The notes: a model not told the origin generated them from the sequence alone. A stretch of 64,000 nucleotides of DNA from Lachnospiraceae bacterium (GCA_017467805.1 JAFUKJ010000041.1:1-64000), one strand, 5' to 3'. Shown: positions 9,497-17,584, counted from the stretch's first letter. Made by a program: numbers and translations.

Positions 9497-9540
9497 AAAA
9501 AGAGCCAATAAAATATGAATCCTCACACTTTATCGGCTCT
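9497..9540 (-). terminator. Terminator of the KTR gene, upstream of the HD-GYP gene
   Basis: Minus strand: AGAGCCGATAAA pairs with TTTATTGGCTCT and is followed by TTTT. It lies between the short cysteine-rich gene (ends at 9628) and the HD-GYP start (9448). Sequence to 9577 repeats a motif also found at 11868-11928. Confidence 0.65.
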
Positions 9541-9627
9541 GCGTCTATACGTTACCACGTCATTGCGTCTGGCTCTTATTAATTATTTATTTGCACTCAA
9601 AACTCTTTTCCTAAATCCTTTATATTA

Positions 9628-9789
9628 CTATTTTACCACTAAAATCCTTTGTTGTTCTACATTAATTAATGTTTCTTTCTTGCATTTTGGACAAAAAAGA
9701 GGAAAATTCTTTAATTCTGTATCCTTTCGTATCTGTATTCTGGTCTTACTATTGCATACAGGACAAAATAACCACTCATTTCCTTCCAT
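9628..9789 (-). CDS. Small cysteine-rich KTR protein
   Basis: 53 aa, read directly from the minus strand. The protein starts MEGNEWLFCPVC and contains NSKTRIQIRKDTELKNFPL and FCPKCKKETLINV. Two CPxC pairs (CPVC, CPKC) suggest a zinc ribbon. The NSKTR...LKNFPL..CPKCKKETLINV pattern matches what I know as the Cys_rich_KTR family of short proteins, often seen near mobile elements in Firmicutes; their function is unknown. GGAGG lies 14 nt upstream of the ATG, which is long; an upstream in-frame GTG is an alternative start. A terminator follows at 9497-9540. An overlapping plus-strand frame is not credible. Confidence 0.75.
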   Translation of the reverse strand: MEGNEWLFCPVCNSKTRIQIRKDTELKNFPLFCPKCKKETLINVEQQRILVVK

Positions 9790-9928
9790 CTCTATCACCA
9801 CGCCTCCATTTCTTCTATATTATATATTTTAGTTATTAAATTGCAGTTTTTCATTTGTTTTCTTTATACAATTCTTGCTCAATTTGAGATTTTATGACAT
9901 ACTATCATTATCACAAGGGAGGTGCTTT

Positions 9929-10801
9929 ATGCCAACGCCATTACCACAGGGACAGCAGATTGTCGTAACTCATATTTATTTCAAGGAACGTTATCATATG
10001 GATTCCTTACAAATGGCTACCGACCATTACAATATCGGTATCACCTTACAGGGACATCGTAGAACCATCACGCCTATGTATTCCTACTCCTATCAGGCAG
10101 GGGATGTGGCTTTGCTTCCGCCTTACATTCTCCACCGTACCCTTGCAGATTACGATGAACCATATGAACGAATCATGATTAAATTTTCTCCTGAATTCGT
10201 AGAGCCTTTTATCCAAAGGGTTGGACAGCATACCTTTCAGCAGCTATACGAAACCTTTGTTTATCACTTTAATGAAAAATCTCAGGAGAAGCTCAAGCGT
10301 ATGTTCTTCGACATCTTAGAGGAATACCAAAAGGATACTCCCTATAAGGAATTCATCCTGCAAGGTATGCTGTTTCGCCTTTTTACTACGATTATGGAGG
10401 AACATATCCCAGATCAATTAAAATTGAATCCTATGACTCTCACCACACCAATTATCAATGCCATCGTCTATATGGAGGACCATTATAAGGAATCTCCTTC
10501 TATTGACGAGGTTGCGCAGTATGCAGGATTCTCTACAGGATATTTTTCGCGCCTTTTTCATGCACAGCTCGGCATGACCTACAGCACTTATTTGAACAAT
10601 ATTCAAATTCGTCATGTTCAAATTCTGTTATCCACGACAAGCATGTCAATTATGGACATTGCCCACGAAACAGGCTATTGCCATGGCGAATATCTGTCTG
10701 CCCAGTTTAAGAAGAAAATTGGCATGACACCAAGCCAGTACCGAAAGCAATGTATTTCCAAAAAAGACACTGTCTTTCTTCCGAATTCTAATGAGGGGTA
10801 A
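9929..10801 (+). CDS. AraC-family transcriptional regulator
   Basis: 290 aa. An N-terminal cupin-like sensing domain (about 1-150, with YSYQAGDVALLPPYILHRT) is followed by two helix-turn-helix motifs at the C-terminus: SIDEVAQYAGFSTGYFSRLF and SIMDIAHETGYCHGEYLSAQFKKKIGMTPSQYRKQ. AraC-type regulators with this layout usually control sugar or cell-surface genes. The start at 9929 has a strong GGGAGG 7 nt upstream, which is why the longer frame from 9875 is not used. It is divergent from the KTR gene and convergent with the next gene, so the target is not clear from context. Confidence 0.92.
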   Translation: MPTPLPQGQQIVVTHIYFKERYHMDSLQMATDHYNIGITLQGHRRTITPMYSYSYQAGDVALLPPYILHRTLADYDEPYERIMIKFSPEFVEPFIQRVGQHTFQQLYETFVYHFNEKSQEKLKRMFFDILEEYQKDTPYKEFILQGMLFRLFTTIMEEHIPDQLKLNPMTLTTPIINAIVYMEDHYKESPSIDEVAQYAGFSTGYFSRLFHAQLGMTYSTYLNNIQIRHVQILLSTTSMSIMDIAHETGYCHGEYLSAQFKKKIGMTPSQYRKQCISKKDTVFLPNSNEG

Positions 10802-10839
10802 TTGATACTCATACACGGTTACCCCCTTGCCTGCCTTTT

Positions 10840-11856
10840 CTACTGCCTGCCAATTACCTGTAACGATTGTTTCTTCCAATATTGATGTAAGCATAATTTC
10901 AATTCCTTCTCATTCTTTTCAAACCATTTTAATAGCTTTGTAGAAAGCCTTGCCTGTTGTAAATAAATATAGCGGTTGTCCGCATCCGTTCCATAATACT
11001 GCCCATAATAATCACATACTGCAATTTGGTAATAAAAAACTGCTGCCATATTCTCAATGTCATACTCTGAAAGTTCAGCATATTTACAGTACTCACCTAC
11101 ATATTGGACAAACTCCTCTATCGCAATGTCCCCATCCTTACAGGAAGGAGCAGCATAGACATATGACCTGACAATCTCCCACACAACAGGATGCACACAG
11201 GCTGTCGTCCAGTCAATCACTGCATTAATTTTATTTTCCCCACATAATAGCTGACTAATAAAATAATCTCCATGGGTACTCTGACAGGTCAGTCTTCTTG
11301 TATCGAATTTATATTCAGGAAAGCTTCTCATAAGCTCAATGCGATATTGCAAGTCTTTAATAACCTCTTCATCCTTCTGTTCCATTGCAATACGCAAAGA
11401 ATTCTCATACGATTTCAGCGCATTTTCAGGTGTCATACAACGAAAGAAATCCTCACCAATTCCTATTGGCAGTCCCCAATAATTCTTTAATACCGTATGG
11501 ATTCGTCCAAGCATTGCCGCTGATTGCATAAGCAGCCACTTTGGTGCTGTGTTCCATTCACACATCCTGCCCTCTATAAATCTCTGCACATGAAAGACTC
11601 TCCCCTGACTATCCTTTGACAGATATTCATCATGTTTGTTCTTCAAAAACTGACAAGCAGGTATTCCACATTTTAAAAGATACTCACATAGCATTGGCTC
11701 TTGCTCTGGATGATTGATTTCACTTTCACAAGGATATTTCATCACATATCGCCCATCCTTACAGGTCACAAACCATGTATCCGAACCTGCACCAACTGCT
11801 GATTTTTCAAGTGCTGTCACTTCCAATCCGTATTCTTCTAATAAAAGCTTCTCCAT
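10840..11856 (-). CDS. Aminoglycoside phosphotransferase (APH)-family kinase-like protein
   Basis: 338 aa. The kinase-like fold of the APH/choline kinase group: an N-lobe with GAGSDTWFVTCKDGRYVMKYP, a catalytic loop THGDYFISQLL and a metal-binding AVIDWTTACV (the DxD/G position). In the catalytic loop the usual Asn after HGD-x4 is not in its usual place (HGDYFISQLL), a small departure from the family. These enzymes phosphorylate small molecules; membership does not show antibiotic resistance. GGAGG lies 7 nt before the chosen ATG at 11856. A terminator from the upstream gene sits immediately before its ribosome-binding site. Confidence 0.8.
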   Translation of the reverse strand: MEKLLLEEYGLEVTALEKSAVGAGSDTWFVTCKDGRYVMKYPCESEINHPEQEPMLCEYLLKCGIPACQFLKNKHDEYLSKDSQGRVFHVQRFIEGRMCEWNTAPKWLLMQSAAMLGRIHTVLKNYWGLPIGIGEDFFRCMTPENALKSYENSLRIAMEQKDEEVIKDLQYRIELMRSFPEYKFDTRRLTCQSTHGDYFISQLLCGENKINAVIDWTTACVHPVVWEIVRSYVYAAPSCKDGDIAIEEFVQYVGEYCKYAELSEYDIENMAAVFYYQIAVCDYYGQYYGTDADNRYIYLQQARLSTKLLKWFEKNEKELKLCLHQYWKKQSLQVIGRQ

Positions 11857-11867
11857 AATATTCCTCC

Positions 11868-11911
11868 AAAAAACGCAGAGCAAACTATCTCTTCGATAAT
11901 TGGCTCTGCGT
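11868..11911 (-). terminator. Terminator downstream of the FMN-barrel gene
   Basis: Minus strand: ACGCAGAGC pairs with GCTCTGCGT (with further pairing inside around a GAA loop) and is followed by six T. It ends the transcript from 11928-13132 and lies right against the next gene's GGAGG, so little readthrough is expected unless it is regulated. Confidence 0.75.
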
Positions 11912-11927
11912 CTACGCGTCTGGCTCT

Positions 11928-12383
11928 TTATTTATACTTACAGGTTCTGAATTTGCCTTCTATCCAGAAGGTCGCCTCCTTTGTATGAAACTTGATTAAC
12001 CTAAACTTAGGGTCTTCAATCCCTTTTTTAAAAAATCTTCTATCCGTTTCATTCCATACTGCTTCCTGAAGTTCCTTATCCTCTATGAATTCCACCTCTC
12101 CAATGAGCGTTACACTATCTCCACCAAGGAAATAACAAACACTGGCTTTGGAGTTTGCCTCAAAATGTGTAACCTTACCATTAATATCGGAACGTTTTGA
12201 CGTCACGAAGTAAACATCTGAAAATCCATCAGCCCTTGCTATCGAAAGAAGACAGGTTCTTGGATATCCTTTCTCATTAATTGAAGTGAGCGTTGCTACA
12301 TTGCACTTCTTTATAAGTTCATTTGCCTTTTCCTCTAATTCTTTTGTTCTTTCTTTTTGTATTTGGCTTGCTGTTTTTTCCAT
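11928..12383 (-). CDS. Pyridoxamine 5'-phosphate oxidase-family FMN-binding protein
   Basis: 151 aa split-barrel flavoprotein-like. Visible pattern: NVATLTSINEKGYPRTCLLSIA, then DVYFVTSKRSDINGKVTHFEANSKASVCYF, then VTLIGEVEFIEDKELQEAVW. This matches the general-stress-protein-26-like group, not the vitamin B6 enzyme itself. The physiological substrate is unknown. GGGGGAG lies 5 nt before the ATG. It follows the XRE regulator by 11 bp on the same strand, so the two form an operon. Confidence 0.82.
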   Translation of the reverse strand: MEKTASQIQKERTKELEEKANELIKKCNVATLTSINEKGYPRTCLLSIARADGFSDVYFVTSKRSDINGKVTHFEANSKASVCYFLGGDSVTLIGEVEFIEDKELQEAVWNETDRRFFKKGIEDPKFRLIKFHTKEATFWIEGKFRTCKYK

Positions 12384-12394
12384 ATTTTCTCCCC

Positions 12395-13132
12395 CTATCC
12401 AAATGTTGTAAAGCTATCAGCCTTCGACACACTGTCCACATGAATATAAACATCCATACATGTAATTCCATCCTTTTCATATACATGCTCAAAACAGCTT
12501 AATATCTTCTCCTGCGGCTTTTCTCTAAAATTATTTGCCTGCAAATACTGCATAATTCTCTTATACGCGTTGGGTATCCTTTCAAAAGCATTTTGAAAGG
12601 GGTCATAGACTGTAATAACCGCATAATCAGCCTCTATCTGCTGTGCATACTCCACCCCTGGATAATCTGTCTCAAAGCCCTCAGGTATCACATACGCCGC
12701 AACATATCCTCGTAATCCAAAACGATTCTGCAACTCTGACGAAACATATGGAAAATCCCATCCTATCCTCATTGCATCAGGATACATGCTAAGCAACCCA
12801 CAATTTCTCGCCCAATTATCCATATAATAATTCACATCATCCTCAGGATTGGGCGTTACCATCACATAACGTGCCATAGTAAATGGTTTCATTCTTGTAA
12901 TTCTGACTTCTGAATAAATGTCCTCTAACGCCGCCATATTTTCCCGAATCAGTGCATCTAGTTTGCAGGAAAACAATTCACTCATATCTACCAGCTTGTT
13001 TAGCTCAGGAATCACCTCATCCGACTCCCAGCGAGACACCGTTTGGCGCGAAACCTGCATTCTTTCAGCAAGCTGCTCCTGTGTCATTCTCTTTTGCTTT
13101 CTTAAAAATTGTATATTACCACCTAAACTCAT
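12395..13132 (-). CDS. XRE-family regulator with effector-binding-like C-terminal domain
   Basis: 245 aa. The N-terminal helix-turn-helix (about 5-60: LRKQKRMTQEQLAERMQVSR and QTVSRWESDEVIPEL) is a standard HTH_3. The rest (about 75-245) resembles a GyrI/AraC effector-binding domain (ITRMKPFTMARYVM..., GLRGYVAAYVIPEGFE, ...ITCMDVYIHV), so it likely binds a small molecule. The ATG at 13132 is preferred because GGAG lies 8 nt upstream; a GTG three codons earlier overlaps it. It probably controls its own operon with the FMN protein. Confidence 0.82.
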   Translation of the reverse strand: MSLGGNIQFLRKQKRMTQEQLAERMQVSRQTVSRWESDEVIPELNKLVDMSELFSCKLDALIRENMAALEDIYSEVRITRMKPFTMARYVMVTPNPEDDVNYYMDNWARNCGLLSMYPDAMRIGWDFPYVSSELQNRFGLRGYVAAYVIPEGFETDYPGVEYAQQIEADYAVITVYDPFQNAFERIPNAYKRIMQYLQANNFREKPQEKILSCFEHVYEKDGITCMDVYIHVDSVSKADSFTTFG

Positions 13133-13297
13133 TACATTCACTCCATATCATTTTATTTCCCATCGGCCTTTGGAATAATAAAATTATGTCATATTCTGTG
13201 TGATAATTACACCTCATGAAAATTGCATTTTCATAGCAAAATGTAACATGATAGTTTACATGAGCCATGCACCTATGTACTTGAATTGTCTGTGGGA

Positions 13298-13385
13298 GCT
13301 TGCTCACCAGAAGGCAGTCTTATGCAGAGGGATACGGCGAAGCCGTGCGATGAGCAAGTGCCGTAGGCAGTTGCGAATGCGGCAC
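13298..13385. other. GC-rich, multi-hairpin intergenic element
   Basis: An outer stem CTTGCTCA (13299-13306)/TGAGCAAG (13351-13358) encloses ACGGC-gaa-GCCGT (13334-13346). A second stem GTGCCG (13358-13363)/CGGCAC (13380-13385) follows. Base composition is sharply richer in G and C than the flanks. It could be a structured RNA or an extragenic repeat; GCGATGAGCAA recurs at about 13949. Confidence 0.5.
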
Positions 13386-13450
13386 GGCGGGGTGCAAATG
13401 CGGCATGACAGCAAGAGCCATGACAATATCTATCTGGAACATAAACAAAA

Positions 13451-13640
13451 GTATACAGTAACAATTAATTTTACTGTGGTACACCTAAGCGGGCTATTTT
13501 TCTTGGATTTCTGCCAAAAATGGTATACAGCAAACGAAAAACTTGCCCTGGTACACCCATTCTAGCTATTTTCCATACATTTCAAATCAAAATGGTATAC
13601 AGTAAACGAAAAGCTTGCTCTGGTATACTCATAGGGAAAT
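13451..13640 (+). repeat. Three diverged tandem repeats of exactly 72 bp
   Basis: GTATACAG occurs at 13451, 13523 and 13595, a period of 72 bp. Each copy reads roughly GTATACAG(T/C)AAACGAAAA, then CTTGC(T/C)CTGGTA(T/C)AC about 20 nt later, with the first copy the most diverged. Each copy therefore has two GTATAC-like sites. There is no direct-repeat/spacer layout of a CRISPR. Confidence 0.75.
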
Positions 13641-13971
13641 TGTGATTTAGCCAGACCTACCTACAAGGTACAGAAATACAAAAAACATCGTAAGACCTCG
13701 AATATAAGGAATTCCTATCATTCCTACGGTATTTTGAGGTACTGGAGTATTTTTCTTACTCTAGGATATAGATTTTACTGCTTTTCGATATCCTACAAAA
13801 GATTATTTTAGTCTGTACCTAGACGCTACATAAGAAGGGGCACAAATCAGCAAAATTATAGAGTATTCGAGGTACCAGAAGAAAATTTAATTTACTGTAC
13901 CTCATCTTCCATAGAATATTTCAAATGAACTCTCATTCATATAGCCACGCGATGAGCAACTAAACCGCCAT

Positions 13972-14184
13972 TTACCTCCCAAACGGTCTGTTAAACGAAC
14001 CTATCTCTATCAAATTCCCTTCTGGGTCGGCGATATAGCAGGTTCTTTGTCCCCAAGGCTCTGTTTCAGGTGCCAGAACAGAGATTGCGCCCTTGCTGAT
14101 AGCCTTGGCATACTCTTCATCAACTTCTTCAAAGGTATCAACATACAATGCGATTTCTGTATGACCATTCCAATCCAAATCCAT
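13972..14184 (-). pseudogene. C-terminal half of a VOC (glyoxalase/bleomycin resistance) family gene
   Basis: About 70 codons remain. The reading has the second VOC half: EIALYVDTFEEVDEEYAKAI, then VLAPETEPWGQRTCYIADPEGNLIEI, with the metal-ligand-type Glu near the end. VOC proteins are normally 120-140 aa with two such modules, so the N-terminal half is missing. The ATG overlaps the stop of the broken HAD gene (TGATG), so the junction may be a deletion that removed the real start. Translation of the remnant is possible but a functional VOC protein is unlikely. Confidence 0.65.
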
Positions 14185-14646
14185 CAAGTCTCATCTACTC
14201 TTTCCTCCCTAATTACATCAAACAAATCTGTAAGCTGTTCACAACATACCTTTCCATCTACTTTATTATGAACAAGAATTGGAATCATCCCTGCTTCTAA
14301 TCCGCCTTCATAATCCGCCATCGGACTATCTCCAATCATATATTTTACTTCTGGGTTCCCCGCCTGCGAAATTGCATACTCAAAAATCTCTTGCCTTGGC
14401 TACTTCATATCCTTCACAAAATCCACGAATCTCTCCAAGCAACTCTTCCCACCATTCTTCTCCATTTTTATCAGAATGGTCCTTCTCAGGTACATACCAT
14501 GAGCATACACTCCTCATAAAATTTCTGGCATTATCTTCTTCCAACGAATATCCAAACTTCTGAAAAGCTCTTATCAATGAACATTTAAAAGACTCATTTC
14601 CATATAGCAAAGTCCCATCACTATCCCAAAATATTGCCTTTTTCAT
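14184..14646 (-). pseudogene. HAD-family hydrolase, frameshifted and internally deleted
   Basis: The start MKKAIFWDSDGTLLYGNESF is a good HAD motif I (DxDGT). The first frame stops at 14380 (VAKARDF*). The homology continues in another frame with EIFEYAISQAGNPEVKYMIG, then DSPMADYEGGLEAGMIPILV, which is motif IV and the normal HAD tail, ending in a TGA at 14184. Both parts total about 155 codons, and the segment usually holding motifs II and III (about 60 residues) is not present. I read this as an internal deletion plus a frameshift at about 14380-14400. Confidence 0.8.
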
Positions 14647-14662
14647 CTTGCTTACACTCCCG

Positions 14663-17443
14663 CTATCCTATCTTGCCAATAGTATTGACATTTCCTCCAA
14701 CCATCTCAGACAACATCTTCGCAAATGCCTTTACCTCTACATGGTCACTTATCTCCCACAAACGTGAAGTACATACCAGTACATCCCCCTGATAATAAAG
14801 CATGCCAAGCTTATGACAGCGCTCCACATTATCAATCGGCTGAACCAGCAGACGTACGTCATCCTGACCGTCCAATACCGTACAATGACTATGCATCACA
14901 AGGTTAAACCACTGTGGAGTAGAATGAGCTTCACATGGAAAATCTCCTAACTCATCCTTACGAATATACAATCCCAGTGTTCCTACAGGTACCTTGCGTC
15001 CCATACTTTCTGAGATAGACCTAAACATCGGATAGTTCCAGAAGTCCGTGCAATAAGTTCCCTCAATATCTGCCGCTGTCTGCACAGGAACATAAATACA
15101 GGCAATTCCATCCCTGCGGCAGTTCAAGGCATCCTCATAGGAGCGAACAATGCGAACCGTCTTACCAGCACAGACAATCTCTGTCTCTGAAATCTTAACC
15201 TCATACTCAGGATACGCCCAAAGCTCGTAAACATTCTTATACTCTGTTCCTGCAATCGCAAGCTCTATCTTTACTTTACAAGGCTTCTCTAATGCAGGAA
15301 TCGCAAAGGAAACCACTCCTGCTTCACACAAGCGCTCACTGTCCTTGTTAACGTTCAAACTACCTGATGTAATCATACTGGCAGTCTTGCTGCTCAACAC
15401 GTTCTTACCAGCACTCTCCCGCAAGTTCACACAATCCTCACAGTATACCCGATACTGCAATTCACTTCCTGCAAAGGCATCCCAATTACATACGGACAGC
15501 TTTACAGGCATCTCTATTCTCTGCCCTGCACTTACCACAAAGCTCTCTAACTCCGCTAAGATAACCACATCATTACAGAACTGTCTCCAATCAGCTGCAG
15601 AAATTAATCCCTTTGACTCCATCCATGCGTTCAAAACACCGACTAATGCCACGCACTGTCCAGGGAAATCCTGCAAATCAAGAAGCTGAAAACCGCTTAA
15701 TTCTCTTGTTCTAAGTGCTGTTTCAATCTCTCTTCGGTAGCAGTCAAGTGCCAATGCTCCTGTAGCCTTGAAGAAATCCTGCCACTGCGCAAAGGTTCCA
15801 CTCTTCTCCATACGCTCCTGATATACCTTCAGATAGAAAGGCTGCTGCGAACCTTCATAGCGTCCAAGCTCTGAAAAGTCAGGGAAAAAGTCATACTGTC
15901 CCACCTCATGGGAAATCACAGGCACCTCAGGGTTAAGTTCCTGCTCTCCGCCTTCTGCCTTAACCTTCTTCACTCCTGTTCCGTACTGAATCTCTATATA
16001 TCCGTCTGTCGCTGTACCCTCACCAAGCTTAGACGGTACAATAATCTCATCATAATTATGACACGCATCAGGCGGTGCTACCTGAATATGCCCCTGCGGC
16101 GCATCACACATAGCATAAGAGCCTCTAAACAGTCTCTCCTTTGACAAACGCACTCCACAGAATACATCTTCATCTTCAAGAACCTCAGGCACCCACTGGA
16201 AATTATTAGAACCCTGCGTATACAAATGCCTGCTATCCACTTTCTTATAATTGTGCAGGAAGCTGTTAATACGCTCCTTATTCCCCCACAACTCATTCCC
16301 CATTGAGAGCATAACAAAGGAAGGATGATTACCGAAATCTCTTAAAATACGATAGCCCTCCTCAATTAAATATGCCTGCTCACTCTCGTTATAATATTCC
16401 TCTCCAGGTGCTGCAATCGTTCCCCAGAAAGGAAGCTCAGGCTCCATATAGATTCCCATCTCATCTGCTGCCGCAAATGCCGCATCGGGTGGACAGCAGG
16501 TATGAAAACGGTAATGATTAATACCGTATTCCATCGCAGTCGCAAATACCTTTTTCCACTCCTCTACCGTCATCGGCGCAAAGCCAGTGCTTGGAAATAC
16601 CAGTCCATCATGCTTACCACGCAGGAAAATCTGCTTACCATTTACAAGCAGGCGACGCTTATCACAGGAAAGCTTACGAATACCAAAGCAAACCTGCTCG
16701 CTCTCGCCTGCAACACTTACCTCTGCCTCTAAAAGATTGGTATGATACTCATCCCATAATAAATCCTCGCCAGCCAATGCAAGTTCAACCTCAAGCTTAC
16801 CAGCATCAAAAGAATGCGACACCTCATACAACACATCTCCAGACTTACGGCGAATCACGACCTGCGCCTCTCCTTCTGAAAGCCCTGCAACATCGGCGCT
16901 CACGCACACTTTATCTACAGTCTTGGCATCCACCTGCACATTCTCAGGATAAACCTGCTCACGAATCTGTAATTCAATACGTCCTACGATTCCATTCCAA
17001 TTCGTCTGGGTATCAGGCGAAGTCATATGACCACCGCGGGTTGGATAATCCGTATTGTTCACTCTAATTGTCAATCTATGTGCACCTGCTGATAACTTTC
17101 CTGTCAAATCATGCTTATGATAGCCACACAAGCTATCCTGTGTATCCAACTCCACACCGTCTATGTACACCGTTGATATACGAGTTCTTTCCAAGAATAA
17201 AGTAAGCTTCTTATCTGTCCAGCTCTCCTCCACCTTTATTTCTCTCGTATACCACGCATAACCTTCAAAATAATACTGGTCTGTCATAAAATCCGTCGTC
17301 GGCTCTGTCTTGCAAACGCCCTTCTTTGCATTTGCCGTACTGTTTGGCAGACAAATCGTATCCTCTCCCTTAGGTGGCACACTATACTGCTTCTTTTCAT
17401 CAAGGCATAACTCCCATATGCCCTGCAAATCCTTCACTATCAT
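14663..17443 (-). CDS. Glycoside hydrolase family 2 protein
   Basis: 926 aa. GH2 layout: an N-terminal sugar-binding jelly roll (about 1-160, YAWYTREIKVEESWTDK), an Ig-like domain (about 165-260), then a TIM barrel. The acid/base Glu384 is in MLSMGNELWGN and the probable nucleophile Glu513 in PVISHEVGQYDF. GH2 enzymes cut beta-galactosides, beta-glucuronides or beta-mannosides; the substrate cannot be told here. No signal peptide, so it acts on imported oligosaccharides. A perfect 9+9 palindrome lies 37 bp upstream of the start, a candidate operator. The ribosome-binding site (AAAGG) is weak and about 12 nt away. Confidence 0.88.
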   Translation of the reverse strand: MIVKDLQGIWELCLDEKKQYSVPPKGEDTICLPNSTANAKKGVCKTEPTTDFMTDQYYFEGYAWYTREIKVEESWTDKKLTLFLERTRISTVYIDGVELDTQDSLCGYHKHDLTGKLSAGAHRLTIRVNNTDYPTRGGHMTSPDTQTNWNGIVGRIELQIREQVYPENVQVDAKTVDKVCVSADVAGLSEGEAQVVIRRKSGDVLYEVSHSFDAGKLEVELALAGEDLLWDEYHTNLLEAEVSVAGESEQVCFGIRKLSCDKRRLLVNGKQIFLRGKHDGLVFPSTGFAPMTVEEWKKVFATAMEYGINHYRFHTCCPPDAAFAAADEMGIYMEPELPFWGTIAAPGEEYYNESEQAYLIEEGYRILRDFGNHPSFVMLSMGNELWGNKERINSFLHNYKKVDSRHLYTQGSNNFQWVPEVLEDEDVFCGVRLSKERLFRGSYAMCDAPQGHIQVAPPDACHNYDEIIVPSKLGEGTATDGYIEIQYGTGVKKVKAEGGEQELNPEVPVISHEVGQYDFFPDFSELGRYEGSQQPFYLKVYQERMEKSGTFAQWQDFFKATGALALDCYRREIETALRTRELSGFQLLDLQDFPGQCVALVGVLNAWMESKGLISAADWRQFCNDVVILAELESFVVSAGQRIEMPVKLSVCNWDAFAGSELQYRVYCEDCVNLRESAGKNVLSSKTASMITSGSLNVNKDSERLCEAGVVSFAIPALEKPCKVKIELAIAGTEYKNVYELWAYPEYEVKISETEIVCAGKTVRIVRSYEDALNCRRDGIACIYVPVQTAADIEGTYCTDFWNYPMFRSISESMGRKVPVGTLGLYIRKDELGDFPCEAHSTPQWFNLVMHSHCTVLDGQDDVRLLVQPIDNVERCHKLGMLYYQGDVLVCTSRLWEISDHVEVKAFAKMLSEMVGGNVNTIGKIG

Positions 17444-17479
17444 ATAATATCTTTACCTTTCCGCCATATACTGAATAAT

Positions 17480-17500
17480 CGATTAAACACGGTTTAATCG
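17480..17500. promoter_or_regulatory. Perfect palindrome, candidate operator of the GH2 gene
   Basis: Arms CGATTAAAC and GTTTAATCG flank a 3-bp centre ACG, 37-57 bp upstream of the GH2 start. Size and symmetry fit a dimeric repressor site; no T run follows on the minus strand, so it is less like a terminator. No cognate regulator is identified in the window. Confidence 0.45.
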
Positions 17501-17549
17501 TTGCGCCGAGCGCAGTCGCATTAGCGACTTCATCCTCTTGCGCGAGTGT

Positions 17550-17575
17550 GCAAACAGACCGCTTTCCAAGCGGTC
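17550..17575 (-). terminator. Terminator-like hairpin after the beta-lactamase-fold gene
   Basis: Minus strand: CAGACCGCTT pairs with AAGCGGTCTG over a short loop and is followed by TTTGC. The short T run makes it weak. It starts a few bases past the stop codon of the hydrolase. Confidence 0.5.
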
Positions 17576-17584
17576 TGCTCTCTA

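Larger units (their letters stand above)
13142..13971. other. 830-bp intergenic stretch without a credible gene
   Basis: This gap holds the GC-rich hairpin element (13298-13385), the 72-bp tandem repeats (from 13451), and an AT-rich part (13650-13920) with five AGGTAC-type motifs in both orientations. Open frames here lack ribosome-binding sites and recognisable domains. It adjoins two broken genes, so it looks like eroding DNA. Confidence 0.6.

Noticed and set aside
9497-9577. Possible c-di-GMP riboswitch before the HD-GYP gene
   Set aside because: The conserved GEMM core is not recognisable, and a sister copy lies before an unrelated kinase-like gene; a terminator repeat explains it better.
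9515-9832. 105-codon plus-strand open frame
   Set aside because: It has no ribosome-binding site or recognisable domain and lies antisense to the cysteine-rich KTR gene, which has clear family motifs.
10840-11856. Aminoglycoside resistance gene
   Set aside because: Only the general kinase fold is shared; sequence and context give no evidence for antibiotic modification.
13200-13565. 121-codon plus-strand open frame in the gap
   Set aside because: It runs across the hairpin element and the repeats, has no ribosome-binding site and shows no domain.
13451-13640. Possible CRISPR array
   Set aside because: Only three diverged tandem units without a constant repeat and unique spacers, and no cas genes in the window.
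14279-14563. 94-codon plus-strand frame over the HAD remnant
   Set aside because: Antisense shadow; the minus strand has clear HAD motifs I and IV.
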